From a virus: a stretch of 22,336 nucleotides of DNA. The notes below the pieces were generated by a model, which saw only the letters and a program-made list of their open reading frames with translations, made no database searches and was not told where the DNA came from. Positions 1 to 6,574 of the stretch are shown piece by piece (the first letter of the stretch is position 1; each line of letters opens with the position of its first letter). The stretch covers positions 1 through 22,336 of IMG/VR virus record IMGVR_UViG_3300022929_002779. One strand, written 5' to 3'. The translations under genes were made by a program, and so were the position numbers.

Positions 1-429
1 TGAACCTGTAGCATCACTACCCCAACCTGATCTGTTGGTGCTTTCTATGTGTCTCAATAGTCCCCAACTTCTGTGGCTAACCGAATAGTTTATTGCTGGA
101 CCTGTGCCGTCTGCTCTTGTGAATGTTGCCGCCCCTGTGGCAAGACCAGCAGGGCTTTTGTCAAATCTACCTGTGTAAGTTGATTCTGTGATTGTGATAT
201 CTCTATCTAAAACTGATTGTGGCATTACCTGTTGAACACGTTCGTCAGCCGCAACCATTTGTGCTTCTTCCATTGTGAGCATATAGCCTGTGGTTCTTGA
301 AGTTGGTCGTCTGTCCTCACAAGCAACACTCCTATCTGGAATGTGTAGAGCACCACCTGGTGTTTCCATATCGTCATAAAACGCTTGTATGTCTTCACCA
401 CGTTTGAGTGTGACTTGGAATAACTCCAT
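1..429 (-). CDS. Subtilase-like virion structural protein, N-terminal part (runs off window)
   Basis: An open minus-strand frame starts with ATG at 429 and is still open at base 1, giving 143 residues without a stop. It begins MELFQVTLKRGED and contains a segment resembling a subtilisin propeptide (LTMEEAQMVAADERVQQVMP, about residues 52-71). It then has SWGLLRHIESTNRSGWGSD near residues 118-136, which corresponds to the WGLDRI segment that opens the mature domain of S8 subtilases. From memory, T4-like marine phages carry a virion protein with this N-terminus followed by a DxG catalytic motif; the catalytic residues would lie beyond base 1. It sits one base downstream of the fibre gene's stop codon, so the two are probably co-transcribed late genes. 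The reading frame is sure, the subtilase assignment fairly so, and protease activity unknown. Confidence 0.72.
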   Translation of the reverse strand, partial: MELFQVTLKRGEDIQAFYDDMETPGGALHIPDRSVACEDRRPTSRTTGYMLTMEEAQMVAADERVQQVMPQSVLDRDITITESTYTGRFDKSPAGLATGAATFTRADGTGPAINYSVSHRSWGLLRHIESTNRSGWGSDATGS

Positions 430-430
430 A

Positions 431-2893
431 TTACGCCTCCAGTTGTAGTATGTTTAGAGTTACCTGCACTGTGGCGGTGCCACCGCTCTTATTTGTGACC
501 CTACAAGGTATAGTTGTTGTTGGTGTGCTTTCCAAGTTGAATCCATAAGCACCCGGGCTTATAGTAACTGTTTCAGAACCTGTTGTAATAACTTCTGCTA
601 TTAGTCCTGCGTCTGAAGTAGGATCAACACCTTCGGCTCTGCTTGCGTCTGCTGTTCTTGTTGCGGCACTAACATACAATCTCACACGAGCCGCTCTATC
701 TGTTGTGATAGTGAGTAGTGCGTATGATTTGAATCCTGTGATGTCCAAGTCTGCTTCAGCGGCATCTGCCAAACTATTAGTATTGCCTGTTGCTGTGCTT
801 CTGCTTTGTAGTCCTGAACCACCTGCATTAGCATCTACATATGCTTTGGTTGCCGCATCTTGTGCCGCAGTTGGATCTGTAAGTCCTGTTATCCTACCTG
901 TAACAGCAACACCATCTGTGGTTGTTTCCAATTTTGTTGAGTTTAAGTGATAAAGTGTAGCAATACCGTTGGAGGCAGAAAAGGCTGACTGTGCCAATCC
1001 GCCATCTTGTATTCTAACTGTGCCACCTTGTAAGACTAGAGTGCCTGTGGTGTTTTTGATCACACCTGTTACGCCACTGTGATATATCAGCATATCATTG
1101 TCAGTGCCAAACCTAACTTCCTCACCGTCGTCAAGGTCAATAGGTTTAGTAAGTGCTGATGAGTTTATTGTGCTATTCACACCGTCTACTAATAGTGTTG
1201 AATCATCTCCAAATACTGAACCTTGTATATCACCAGTGCCACCACCGCCACCACTTACACCTGTAAGAGCACTGCCATCTAATGCTGGTAATGTTCCTAC
1301 CAACAAACTCGCATCAATTGTGCCGTCTTCAGCGTTTATCATCATTGTGCTGTCTTGAGCAAATACTGAACCGTGTAAGTCGCCATAGAAGATTCTATCA
1401 ATACCGTCTACTAATAATGAACTATCATCGGAGAATACACTACCAATAACATCACCAGTTAGTGAACCGTACAGTTTTCCTGATACACCGTCAATTATAA
1501 CAGAACTGTCGTCAGCAAACACACTACCTATAACGTCACCTCTAATACTGCCTTCAAACGATCCTGAGATAGTAGACGGTAGCGCAACAGTAACAATACC
1601 GTCAGCATCTATAGTGGTATCAACATTGTTGCCACCTAGAATTTGTAGAGTATCGTCCATGCCAATTTGTACAATTGTTGAATCATCGGTAGCAACATTA
1701 ATGTGTAGATCGGTTGTGTTAACAACTATGTTTCCATCAGCATCACTAGCGGTAGTTATTCTATCACCGCCAATAATTTGTACTGTGCTACCTTGAGTCA
1801 CTGTTCTTGTGGTACTGTCATCTCCAGTTAAATCAAACAATCCGCCTTGAACATTCTCTGCTGGAATAATTGCTTCTTCTGGTGGAGTTCTTGCTGCTAG
1901 AGCATCAATAGCATCTGATACACTGGTTGGTGCTCCGCCTTCTTCTGTCCAGCTGTCACCACTAGCAGCATTATACGAACTGTCACCTTGTAAAGGTGCT
2001 TCAACTGGAAACGCATGAGCGTATATGTACATATCTGTAATAAAGTAAGTTTGACCTTGATACGTATATGTTTGTGTTCCTGATATAACACCTGCTTCGA
2101 CAGGACTTTCTGTAACAGGAATAATAATTACGCCATACTCTTCGCTTTGTGGTATTGGATCACCCGGAGCATAATTACCTTTTCTTGGAGAGAAAATTGG
2201 ATCGCCGGCATGAGTCACTTCGTATGGTGGTCTACGCAACACATTAGTATAAGCTGTTCCGTTGTATTGTTCAGGATCAACCAAACTGTGTCCATTGCCC
2301 GATTTAACTGCTAGAACAGCATCTTTAAATCCAATAGTATCTCTAGATTGATTGAAGCTAATTTCTATGTAGGCTGTGTCTGATATAACATCATTATCTT
2401 TGACATAATTACCGTCTTCGTCCCATATAACATAAGCTGGAACAGATCCTGCTGGTTTCCATACACTGCTGTTAACACCTGAATTAAACAAGTCTGGAGA
2501 TTCACCACCTAGTATATCAATACCAATTTGTAATCCGTTGTTTCTGTATCTAAGTTTTAAGCCACCTAAGTCAAGTGTGGTTCCTGACAAAAACAAATCT
2601 TTCCATCTACGAGAAGGACTACCAAGATCATATTCAGAATCTAATGCTGGAACAATATCGCCTTTGATTGTACCATCAAAGTTAAAAGTGTTGTTTGGTC
2701 CGTCAATTAAGAGAGAACTATCGTCACCAAAAACAGATCCTTTAAATTGCCCTTCATAATTACCTGCTGTAAGGTCAGCAAGACTAGCGTAGTTTTCATC
2801 AAAGTTTTCGTTGATTTTTTTAAAGGCAGCACGTAAACTTTCGCCGTCTCCTGTTAATTCACCTGATCCAATGTTTATTGTCTGCTTTGCCAT
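431..2893 (-). CDS. Large virion structural / tail-fibre-like protein with GSVFxDDS repeats
   Basis: 820-residue protein starting MAKQTINIGSGELTGDG, an N-terminus typical of large fibre-like structural proteins of T4-like marine phages. A GSVFxDDSxxxxDG motif occurs at residues 52-65, 456-469, 484-497, 508-521 (degenerate) and 558-571. Residues 82-108 (LGSPSRRWKDLFLSGTTLDLGG) and 531-546 (LVGTLPALDGSALTGV) are further repeat types seen in such fibres. ITGLTDPTAAQDAATKAYVD (669-688) is the linker usual before distal fibre domains. Residues 715-820 form a beta-rich terminal domain (YALLTITTDRAARVRLYVSA and following). There is no signal peptide or membrane segment. ATG at 2893 is preceded by an AGGTGG ribosome site. 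A role in the tail or a fibre is inferred from composition and context; the receptor and exact position in the virion are unknown. Confidence 0.85.
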   Translation of the reverse strand: MAKQTINIGSGELTGDGESLRAAFKKINENFDENYASLADLTAGNYEGQFKGSVFGDDSSLLIDGPNNTFNFDGTIKGDIVPALDSEYDLGSPSRRWKDLFLSGTTLDLGGLKLRYRNNGLQIGIDILGGESPDLFNSGVNSSVWKPAGSVPAYVIWDEDGNYVKDNDVISDTAYIEISFNQSRDTIGFKDAVLAVKSGNGHSLVDPEQYNGTAYTNVLRRPPYEVTHAGDPIFSPRKGNYAPGDPIPQSEEYGVIIIPVTESPVEAGVISGTQTYTYQGQTYFITDMYIYAHAFPVEAPLQGDSSYNAASGDSWTEEGGAPTSVSDAIDALAARTPPEEAIIPAENVQGGLFDLTGDDSTTRTVTQGSTVQIIGGDRITTASDADGNIVVNTTDLHINVATDDSTIVQIGMDDTLQILGGNNVDTTIDADGIVTVALPSTISGSFEGSIRGDVIGSVFADDSSVIIDGVSGKLYGSLTGDVIGSVFSDDSSLLVDGIDRIFYGDLHGSVFAQDSTMMINAEDGTIDASLLVGTLPALDGSALTGVSGGGGGTGDIQGSVFGDDSTLLVDGVNSTINSSALTKPIDLDDGEEVRFGTDNDMLIYHSGVTGVIKNTTGTLVLQGGTVRIQDGGLAQSAFSASNGIATLYHLNSTKLETTTDGVAVTGRITGLTDPTAAQDAATKAYVDANAGGSGLQSRSTATGNTNSLADAAEADLDITGFKSYALLTITTDRAARVRLYVSAATRTADASRAEGVDPTSDAGLIAEVITTGSETVTISPGAYGFNLESTPTTTIPCRVTNKSGGTATVQVTLNILQLEA
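1181..1528 (-). repeat. Cluster of four GSVFxDDS coding repeats in the fibre-like gene
   Basis: Four in-frame copies of a 14-residue motif lie at 1487-1528 (GSVFADDSSVIIDG), 1403-1444 (GSVFSDDSSLLVDG), 1331-1372 (GSVFAQDSTMMINA, degenerate) and 1181-1222 (GSVFGDDSTLLVDG). A fifth copy stands alone at 2699-2740. Starts of the first three clustered copies are 84 and 72 bases apart, and the fourth follows after a longer insert. Each copy is followed by a short glycine-containing strand segment, as expected for beta-helical or beta-prism fibre repeats. Confidence 0.85.
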
Positions 2894-2901
2894 TTGCCCA
2901 C

Positions 2902-3306
2902 CTAATGATTCAATTTTATACTGTTTATATTGCCTTCAGTCCAGTCTGACGCCATTGCTCTAACCCAAACAAAGTTACCAATAAAATTGTATATTTCAGC
3001 ACTAGTTTCCTGCGCTACGTGTGTAATTTCGCTCACGGTTGAATTTACAAATTTACCTGTAGTGTCAACTGTTTTCTCAGTACCTAATTTAATGTTGAAC
3101 CAATCTGTGTCGCCAGGATTAGTTTCTAACGATCCTTGAATTTCAATGGTTCCTACAAAATCTGATAGACTAATTTGAACAGTGTGTAATCCATCTGCTC
3201 TACTGTAATATCCATCACCTTTATATTTTTCACCTTCTACAGACTGAGCACTACTGTCGCCTGGATGTGATTGTAATGATAAAATTGTTGTACTATTTAC
3301 GGCCAT
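2902..3306 (-). CDS. Small virion structural protein, beta-sandwich-like
   Basis: 134 residues, starting MAVNSTTILSLQSHPGD. The body (about residues 39-134) alternates polar and hydrophobic strands and contains GLHTVQISLSDF, VGTIEIQGSLETNPGDTDW and FVWVRAMASDWTEG. The same pattern recurs in the C-terminal third of the next gene upstream (3319-4107), so the two proteins share a domain. It lies between two structural genes with gaps of 8 and 12 bases. There is no catalytic motif, signal peptide or membrane segment. Proteins of this kind in T4-like marine phages are, from memory, annotated as virion structural proteins; the precise position in the particle is unknown. Confidence 0.7.
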   Translation of the reverse strand: MAVNSTTILSLQSHPGDSSAQSVEGEKYKGDGYYSRADGLHTVQISLSDFVGTIEIQGSLETNPGDTDWFNIKLGTEKTVDTTGKFVNSTVSEITHVAQETSAEIYNFIGNFVWVRAMASDWTEGNINSIKLNH

Positions 3307-3318
3307 ACTGTATTTACC

Positions 3319-4107
3319 TTAATTCCTGATTAGCACCTTTGTGACTTTGTCTGTAGGATTTGCTGTGGCTTTTAAACGCAAATAACTAAACACACCAGTT
3401 ACATTAGCAAACACAGGTTCAGTTTCACTACCATCAAAAGTTACTGTTTCTATAGTATCCCATTCATTGTTACCTGTAATTTGATTATCCAATGTACCTT
3501 GTATTTCAATATTACCTATGTACGAGCTAGTGTACATAACTAAAGTATGTAACGCATCATTTCCATTTAATCCAGGATGCGCAGTTATTTTATTGGCATC
3601 ATCACTACCAGCATACCATAAGCTATTGTTTTCAATAAAGTTTGTTATAGTTACACTTTTCTTTGGACCAGGATATGTACGGCCATCTAAATAAATTGTA
3701 CCAGCACTATCAAAATTTCTATTGGCATAAGTGACTGAGTTACTATTACCATCTGACATGTATATACTGTAATTCAAATATTGTTGATCTAAGTTTAATA
3801 AATCGTTTTCGGTTATATCAACTTTAAATAATCCTTTAAGTGTAGCAGTAGCACCATCGTCTTGAACTGTACAAGCACGTTCTAAAACTTTGCTGTCATT
3901 TTCATCAAAAATTACTATGTACGGTGTCTCTGTCACTAGTACTGGTTTTTGATCTGCGTTTAAATATCTAAATTGAATTGTATTATCTATACCTCTATAA
4001 ATTTTTAATTGTCTACTATACACTGGTCTATACTCCACGGTTAACCCAGAATCGTTAGCGATTACATCAACTTTGTTTTCGACTAAATATCTAGGTATTA
4101 GTTGCAT
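3319..4107 (-). CDS. Virion structural protein with duplicated C-terminal domain
   Basis: 262 residues, starting MQLIPRYLVENKVDV. The N-terminal two thirds contain a beta-rich domain (YRGIDNTIQFRYLNADQKPV around 37-56, then IFDENDSKVLERA) of the type seen in phage baseplate or tail accessory proteins. Residues 185-262 (ALHTLVMYTSSYIGNIEIQG onward) match the body of the neighbouring 134-residue protein: shared (A/G)LHT, (I/V)G(N/T)IEIQG(T/S)L and a following Trp. ATG at 4107 has an AAGGA ribosome site 8 bases upstream, and a late-promoter-like GATAAATA lies just behind it. This is the first gene of the minus-strand structural block. A virion role is inferred from neighbours and the shared domain. 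Confidence 0.72.
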   Translation of the reverse strand: MQLIPRYLVENKVDVIANDSGLTVEYRPVYSRQLKIYRGIDNTIQFRYLNADQKPVLVTETPYIVIFDENDSKVLERACTVQDDGATATLKGLFKVDITENDLLNLDQQYLNYSIYMSDGNSNSVTYANRNFDSAGTIYLDGRTYPGPKKSVTITNFIENNSLWYAGSDDANKITAHPGLNGNDALHTLVMYTSSYIGNIEIQGTLDNQITGNNEWDTIETVTFDGSETEPVFANVTGVFSYLRLKATANPTDKVTKVLIRN

Positions 4108-4123
4108 TGGGGATCCTTTTTTG

Positions 4124-4131
4124 TATAAGTA
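4124..4131 (+). promoter_or_regulatory. Candidate T4-type late promoter for the plus-strand gene
   Basis: TATAAGTA matches 7 of 8 bases of the T4 late promoter element TATAAATA. It lies in the 33-base divergent gap, 9 bases before the ATG at 4141. In T4, transcription starts about 6 bases after this box, so the message would be nearly leaderless; no ribosome site is visible before that ATG. Candidate only. Confidence 0.4.
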
Positions 4132-4137
4132 TTTATC
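4130..4137 (-). promoter_or_regulatory. Candidate T4-type late promoter for the structural block
   Basis: On the minus strand the bases read GATAAATA, 7 of 8 matches to the T4 late element TATAAATA. The box ends 22 bases before the ATG at 4107, leaving room for a short leader carrying the AAGGA ribosome site. It would drive the virion genes from 4107 leftward, which fits late expression. Confidence 0.55.
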
Positions 4138-4140
4138 GGC

Positions 4141-4515
4141 ATGTTATTAAAAGAAATAGAAGATCAGTATCCATATATTAGTGTTGTTGCCTACGGCGGG
4201 CACGAATATGTTGGAATAATTTCTAATCAAGATCAGACAGTTACAAGTATGTTTGTATACACTGATTGTAAGTCAACTGAGCATAAAAAATTGCTAGTGG
4301 ATTTAGGAGAAATTTGGTGGTGGGAATCAAATAGAATGATTCCAATTAACATTTTTCTTAAAAAAGAAATGGAAGCATTATCGTATACATTAATAACTAT
4401 GAATAGTAAAAATGTTAAGGTTGTAATAGGACCTTGTGTGAATGTTAATAATCTAGCTGTAAAACGAATAAAGCGTAAAAGTGTTCAATTGCTAAGACGA
4501 ACTACTATCAAATAA
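4141..4515 (+). CDS. Conserved hypothetical protein of T4-like marine phages
   Basis: 124 residues, starting MLLKEIEDQYPYISVVAYGG. A small alpha/beta protein with a VGIISNQDQTVTSMFVYTD strand-turn-strand, an aromatic LGEIWWWESNRMIPINIF segment (about residues 56-73) and a basic tail (VKRIKRKSVQLLRRTTIK). The tail might contact nucleic acid, but no known domain is recognisable. I recall similar proteins in T4-like cyanophages without assigned function. It is one of only two plus-strand genes in the window, and its last 24 bases overlap the 3' end of the DnaE-like gene tail to tail. There is no Shine-Dalgarno sequence before the ATG. Confidence 0.75.
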   Translation: MLLKEIEDQYPYISVVAYGGHEYVGIISNQDQTVTSMFVYTDCKSTEHKKLLVDLGEIWWWESNRMIPINIFLKKEMEALSYTLITMNSKNVKVVIGPCVNVNNLAVKRIKRKSVQLLRRTTIK

Positions 4516-5064
4516 TTGTTCGCAAATTAAATTCATGTGTACTACAACACTTACAGCATAAGCAAAAGCATGTGCCTTCTTAAAGTAATAGCTACCGTCT
4601 TCTGGCTTAATCCAAACTTCTGTTAGTATCGTTTGCCAAGTTTCGTTGACAAGATGCCTCTTCGCAGGCCGTATTATCGCTAACACTGCTGCTAGTTGTT
4701 CTACCGATGTTGGCTTGAGCTTTCTTAGTATCTCTCCATGTCCGCTGACGTGAAACAGCAAGTCGGTAAAATCGTTGTGCTCCAGTAAGTCCCATTGTGG
4801 TTCCTTCTCCATTAATTGTTGTAAATGTGCTTCATCTTTTACATCGTTGTACATGCTAACATTTAAAAAATCTAGTTTAAAATAGCCTCTGTCTTCAGCA
4901 GTTTTATAATCAATAGTAGATAAGTTGTCCACAGGATTATGCGGACACTCTGTAACGTATACACCAGTGTTGTGTTTTTTACCTGTATCTAGTTTTGCCA
5001 CACGATGTTCGATTAAATGTAACACCTTGTTTCTATCAGCAAAGTCTATATCAATATCAGGCAA
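4492..5064 (-). CDS. Miniature DnaE-like (DNA polymerase III alpha) core protein
   Basis: 190 residues that follow the catalytic core of bacterial DnaE in order. PDIDIDFADR at residues 2-11 matches the PDxDxDF metal-binding motif. IDYKTAEDRGYFKLDFLNVS at 51-70 matches the AGLVKFDFLG segment that carries the third catalytic Asp (here D65). SGHGEILRKLKP, then AAVLAIIRPA at 97-123, matches the SRGMxxLIxxLxPxxFEDxxALxALxRPG fingers segment. FKKAHAFAYA at 161-170 matches the NKSHSxAYA helix. The PHP, thumb, beta-binding and OB domains of the roughly 1100-residue enzyme are absent. The start is TTG at 5064 with a strong GAGGAAG ribosome site; it overlaps the nucleotidyltransferase gene by 8 bases. 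Polymerase activity is unproven; a repurposed palm domain is equally possible. Confidence 0.78.
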   Translation of the reverse strand: MPDIDIDFADRNKVLHLIEHRVAKLDTGKKHNTGVYVTECPHNPVDNLSTIDYKTAEDRGYFKLDFLNVSMYNDVKDEAHLQQLMEKEPQWDLLEHNDFTDLLFHVSGHGEILRKLKPTSVEQLAAVLAIIRPAKRHLVNETWQTILTEVWIKPEDGSYYFKKAHAFAYAVSVVVHMNLICEQLFDSSSS

Positions 5065-5464
5065 GTTTGCCTTCCTCTCTCATTTCTGCTCTAATTTTTG
5101 TAGCACTAATATCATGTATATCTTTACCCAAGTCGTGTTCTGTAAATGTATAACCTACACCACGACCATAACTAATATCCACAATGTTGGGCACTATCAT
5201 TATAATATATTCTTTTTGATATGTAAAGCCTTCTTTTGCTAATTCTTTTTTAATATTTTCTTCAACGTCTGTAACAATAAAAGGATTATCATCCTGTACC
5301 ATTGTACGTCCGCCGGAAGCATCTGTATCTTGTGGCACTGTTCTAATTTGAATACACACTTGTCCTGTTTCTGCTAAAGCACGTTTAAACAATTCTGTAT
5401 GTCCAGCATGCCACGGTTGCCAACGTCCTAGCATTTGTGTAGTTGGTTTAAATCGATTAAACAT
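5057..5464 (-). CDS. HxGH-type nucleotidyltransferase (cytidylyltransferase-like)
   Basis: 135 residues with the two signatures of the nucleotidyltransferase superfamily: GRWQPWHAGH at 13-22 (the nucleotide-binding HxGH loop) and ISATKIR at 119-125 (the ISxTxIR loop). The length equals a single catalytic domain. The substrate is not readable; family members join nucleoside triphosphates to phosphorylated small molecules (CDP-glycerol, NAD, CoA and FAD precursors). It overlaps the kinase gene upstream by 8 bases and the DnaE-like gene downstream by 8 bases, so the three are translationally linked. A kinase placed directly before it suggests consecutive steps, phosphorylation then nucleotidyl transfer; this is inference. 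Confidence 0.8.
   Translation of the reverse strand: MFNRFKPTTQMLGRWQPWHAGHTELFKRALAETGQVCIQIRTVPQDTDASGGRTMVQDDNPFIVTDVEENIKKELAKEGFTYQKEYIIMIVPNIVDISYGRGVGYTFTEHDLGKDIHDISATKIRAEMREEGKLA
5071..5077 (-). promoter_or_regulatory. Ribosome binding site deciding a TTG start
   Basis: GAGGAAG on the minus strand lies 6 bases upstream of the TTG at 5064. It supports the TTG as the true start of the DnaE-like gene, whose protein would otherwise lose its PDIDIDF motif. Confidence 0.7.
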
Positions 5465-5882
5465 TATTTCTCTCCATCCAAGTTGCTACAACAGGCATTA
5501 ATTGTGTATGAGTATCTTCAAACCATTGTGCTACGTGGTAATCACAATGCGGAGGCTTTACGAACATTTTATTTGTATCTTCAAACCGTCCTTCCTTGAT
5601 AGTATCCATCCAAACTGTAAAGTCTGGATTAAATTCTAATCGGGCTTGTTCGGTTGGGCACACAAAATCTGCTATAGCAACTTTACCTGCCATTACTACA
5701 CCGTCTGCTAAGTAGCGCATACGTGCCGCTTGTCGCATACGACCTTCTGGTGTAAAGTCCCAATCATTATATTGATTTCTAACATTGTCAGCATTAATAT
5801 GAACCCCGCCAATAAGTTCAGCAAATGGCTTTGCTAATGTAGTTTTTCCACTTCCAGGTAATCCAAAAATTAATATTTTCAT
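5457..5882 (-). CDS. Adenylylsulfate-kinase-like P-loop kinase
   Basis: 141 residues. Walker A GLPGSGKTT is at 7-15; ADNVR at 31-35 corresponds to the DGDNVR motif of APS kinases; ADFVCP at 71-76 occupies the place of the FISP strand-loop; and a basic lid-like FVKPPHCDY follows at 107-115. It is shorter than bacterial CysC (about 200 residues). The resemblance to APS kinase (ATP plus APS to PAPS) is clear at motif level. However, the small size and the nucleotidyltransferase next door leave the acceptor open, including small-molecule or nucleotide-linked hydroxyl groups. It begins with an ATGA overlap with the zinc-finger gene's stop, so it is the downstream partner in one operon. Confidence 0.75.
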   Translation of the reverse strand: MKILIFGLPGSGKTTLAKPFAELIGGVHINADNVRNQYNDWDFTPEGRMRQAARMRYLADGVVMAGKVAIADFVCPTEQARLEFNPDFTVWMDTIKEGRFEDTNKMFVKPPHCDYHVAQWFEDTHTQLMPVVATWMERNNV

Positions 5883-6574
5883 AACTTTGCTTCTTTTGCT
5901 ATTTGTTTAACAAGTTCTACATCTTTTGTTTGTCTTTTAAAACGCATTGCCCAATGACTTGGATCTAATACAGCGTTTAACATTGTTAACTGCTCGTCAT
6001 TAAAATTATTTAATACTTGTTTACCTGAATCACAATTGAAAACTAACCACGGTGATATTTTACCATCTTTTATATCCCAAGTAATTCTATTTGTACTTGC
6101 GTAGAGAAAATAATGACTGTATATACTATTATTTTCTTTTGCCCAAGTTACCATTGTTTTTATACTTCGTTCTAATGCTGTTTCAACTCCTTCTTTGCGA
6201 ATTAGTTCGATAGCATATTTTTCATACATAGTTTCTCGACACCAATGATCAAGTTTTACATTGCTTGTTACAACATAGTCAATATACTTGTCAGGATATA
6301 AAGGCCTAACATTATTAATAAAACTGCCAAACTTAACAAAAGCATTGTAAAACGATGACTTAACAAAGTCTTCATATGTCTTTTCTTTCTTATGTCCTGC
6401 GCTTAATGTATAGAATCTTTGAAAAGCATACATTCCAAGTTGTACACGTTTTTCATCTTTTTGTAACCAACGTCTTTTTGTTTCGCACATATGGGCTAAC
6501 AATGTGCTTTCTTTTACATAACTTTTTCCACAGTATTCGCATGTGTGTTTAGATGTTGATTTTGTCAAATCCAT
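5879..6574 (-). CDS. Zinc-finger protein, conserved hypothetical
   Basis: 231 residues from ATG at 6574. An N-terminal finger, CEYCGKSYVKESTLLAHMC (residues 12-30), gives C-x2-C-x12-H-x-C, a C2HC variant of the classical finger. The rest is mainly helical (AFQRFYTLSAGHKKEKTYED, FVKFGSFINNVRPLYPDKYI), with no catalytic motif I can name. The frame stays open to 6622, but the extra 16 residues (MLEYLQKKKSKSLLSN) lie inside the preceding gene and the finger begins soon after 6574, so I chose the shorter form. I recall similar finger proteins in T4-like cyanophages without known function. DNA or RNA binding is plausible from the finger alone. Confidence 0.72.
   Translation of the reverse strand: MDLTKSTSKHTCEYCGKSYVKESTLLAHMCETKRRWLQKDEKRVQLGMYAFQRFYTLSAGHKKEKTYEDFVKSSFYNAFVKFGSFINNVRPLYPDKYIDYVVTSNVKLDHWCRETMYEKYAIELIRKEGVETALERSIKTMVTWAKENNSIYSHYFLYASTNRITWDIKDGKISPWLVFNCDSGKQVLNNFNDEQLTMLNAVLDPSHWAMRFKRQTKDVELVKQIAKEAKL

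Noticed and set aside
705-1358. Plus-strand open frames inside the fibre-like gene (81 and 86 codons)
   Set aside because: They lie fully antisense to a clear 820-residue structural gene, have low-complexity Ser/Val/Pro composition and no ribosome site.
3311-3318. GGTAAATA on minus before the 134-residue structural gene as a promoter
   Set aside because: Only 6 of 8 matches, and the same bases contain the AAGGT ribosome site; chance in AT-rich sequence is likely.
4492-4530. Possible terminator hairpin at the convergent overlap (CGAAC ... GTTCG)
   Set aside because: The stem is 5 bases with a 15-base loop and no T-run follows on either strand; too weak to call.
4925-5242. 105-codon plus-strand frame across the DnaE-like and nucleotidyltransferase genes
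   Set aside because: It crosses two well-supported minus-strand genes and has a Cys/Phe/Ser-rich composition typical of antisense frames.
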